Both the position numbers and the translations under genes were made by a program. Below, one piece after another: positions 63,163 through 64,000 of a stretch of 64,000 nucleotides of DNA. This DNA comes from JACVRX01 sp963819885 (GTDB lineage: Bacteria > Actinomycetota > Actinomycetes > Jiangellales > Jiangellaceae), in NCBI GenBank assembly GCA_963819885.1, contig CAWFXV010000013.1:1-64000 (forward strand), in the 5' to 3' direction. The stretch's first letter is position 1, and the number at the start of each line of letters is the position of its first letter. A model generated the notes under the pieces. That model had not been told where the DNA came from. It ran no database searches and worked only from the letters and a program-made list of their open reading frames with translations.

Positions 63163-64000
63163 CCGCGAAGGCCGCCATTGCGCCGATGCCGGTGTCCGCT
63201 CCGCCCTTCGGGCTCCCTTCCTCCACGGTCTCCCCGATCGCCGTGGCTGCCTGCTCGGCAAGGGCGAACATGTGCTGGTACGCCTCATAGGACACCTGGT
63301 GTGCCGTGGTGTAGTCCGCAGCGGCGTACTCGGTGATTTGTTGCATCAGCATCTGTTCGTGCATGACGAACGCGTCCGCCAACGCGGCCGTTTCCAGCCG
63401 CCCCTGGGTTGCCGTGGACAGGAACTGCGCGAAGTCGGAGTTGAACCCGGTGAGCCGGGCCTGCGCGGCCTCCTGTGCAGCTTCATCCTCGCCGGCCAAT
63501 GCCTGCGTATAGGCGACAAAGGCATCAATATGGTCGCACCAGAGTGCCTGGAACGAACCGGCACTCTCCGCGCCGAACACACTTTCGATCATTCCGGTGA
63601 GCTCGCGTGGTGTTCTGGTCCAGCGCCCCGGCGGCCGCAGGGAAGTCCGGCAGGCCGGAGACTCCGGACCGCATGGCATCGACGGCGAGCTCGGCGTGCT
63701 CGCCGAGCGTCATGCCAAGCTGGGACTGCAGCTCAGCCGCCGGACTGTCGAACTCTGCCGGCAGTTCCGTGCCTTCCCCGGTCACGATGCCGGTTGCCAG
63801 CGCCTTCCCCAGCGGGAACATGTGCGCGTAACACTCTCGCTCAAGCTGGAAAGCGCGCTCGTAGTCCTCCGCGGCATACGCGTCCACCTGCTCCAGTAAC
63901 TGGTCCACGTGCATGTGCAATTCGTCGGCCACCACGTCAGCCGGCATCGCCTGGTGGGTAGCTTCGGCGAGATACTCGCTGAGCTCGGTGGTGTAGCCGT
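63155..64000 (-). CDS. Helical two-repeat protein with paired His motifs (partial, frameshifted)
   Basis: The gene enters from beyond the right edge. Two copies of a helical unit of about 120 residues are seen: VADELHMHVDQLLEQVDAYA, AEDYERAFQLERECYAHMF in the first, and LADAFVMHEQMLMQQITEYA, AADYTTAHQVSYEAYQHMF in the second. A one-base shift near 63600 breaks the connection between them (GALDQNT to RELTGMIESVFGAE). Conserved His at the start and in HMF near the end of each unit suggest metal or heme binding. It may be secreted (no N-terminus visible) and is likely co-transcribed with the sortase. Family unknown to me. Confidence 0.6.

Overview
The window is high-GC DNA with many GTG starts, AGGAGG-type ribosome sites and typical actinobacterial families (PadR-controlled drug ABC exporter, DesK-like two-component system, GlxA-type AraC regulator, class F-like sortase, DUF2255, LtrA, UBP-type zinc finger). 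It most likely comes from the chromosome of a soil actinomycete (Actinomycetota); I cannot name a genus. It reads as an accessory region: small one- to three-gene units separated by fossil genes and transposase fragments. No intact tRNA, rRNA, CRISPR array or replication origin was seen.

Layout. 0-9.3 kb: small metabolic and regulatory genes (LtrA remnant, tautomerase, NTF2-fold protein, HD protein, GlxA-type regulator, decayed cupin plus DUF2255, TfoX-like protein, winged-helix protein, alpha/beta hydrolase, secreted protein). 9.75-28.0 kb: a stretch bracketed by two copies of a composite repeat (a TGGCATG-type double box, a 42-bp box, then a tRNA 3'-half-like sequence), suggesting an old integrative element of about 18 kb. 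Inside are a zinc-finger remnant, an MFS exporter, a four-part DUF4062/class III cyclase/STAND ATPase/TPR protein, a serine hydrolase, a cyclic-nucleotide-binding protein, remnants of IS982, IS4, IS701 and IS630 types, a large nitrilase-fold protein, and a VOC/TetR/pirin/SRPBCC group. 28-39 kb: PPOX-like protein, SDR, a frameshifted LuxR-type ATPase regulator, a secreted carboxylesterase, two tandem epoxide-hydrolase paralogues and a secreted alpha/beta hydrolase. 39.9-41.0 kb: an IS630-family element with clear inverted repeats, sitting at a TA inside an alcohol-dehydrogenase remnant. 41.5-47 kb: PadR plus a DrrAB-like ABC exporter, a nucleotidyltransferase, a RibD-type reductase and a stray 256-bp copy of part of the exporter permease gene. 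47-55 kb: small and secreted proteins, then a second ABC exporter divergent from a histidine kinase/response regulator pair. 55-64 kb: cold-shock protein, a 927-residue secreted FG-GAP/cadherin-like/RTX protein, a GNAT enzyme, and at the right edge a sortase with a broken VWA membrane protein and a helical repeat protein.

How genes may work together. The kinase and response regulator at 52.7-54.6 kb probably control the divergent ABC exporter, and PadR the DrrAB-like exporter. The most intriguing pairing is the STAND/cyclase protein (13.1-16.3 kb) and the cyclic-nucleotide-binding protein (19.1-20.1 kb): together they could form a sensor, second messenger and receiver, but this is inference from domains and proximity.

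A striking property is the number of genes whose conserved protein continues in another frame (cupin, UBP zinc finger, LuxR regulator, DUF4386-like membrane protein, epoxide hydrolase 1, two or three alpha/beta hydrolases, IS630 transposase, DrrA-like ATPase start, VWA protein, right-edge repeat protein). Some are clearly decayed; others are otherwise intact, so base-level assembly errors should be excluded before calling them pseudogenes.
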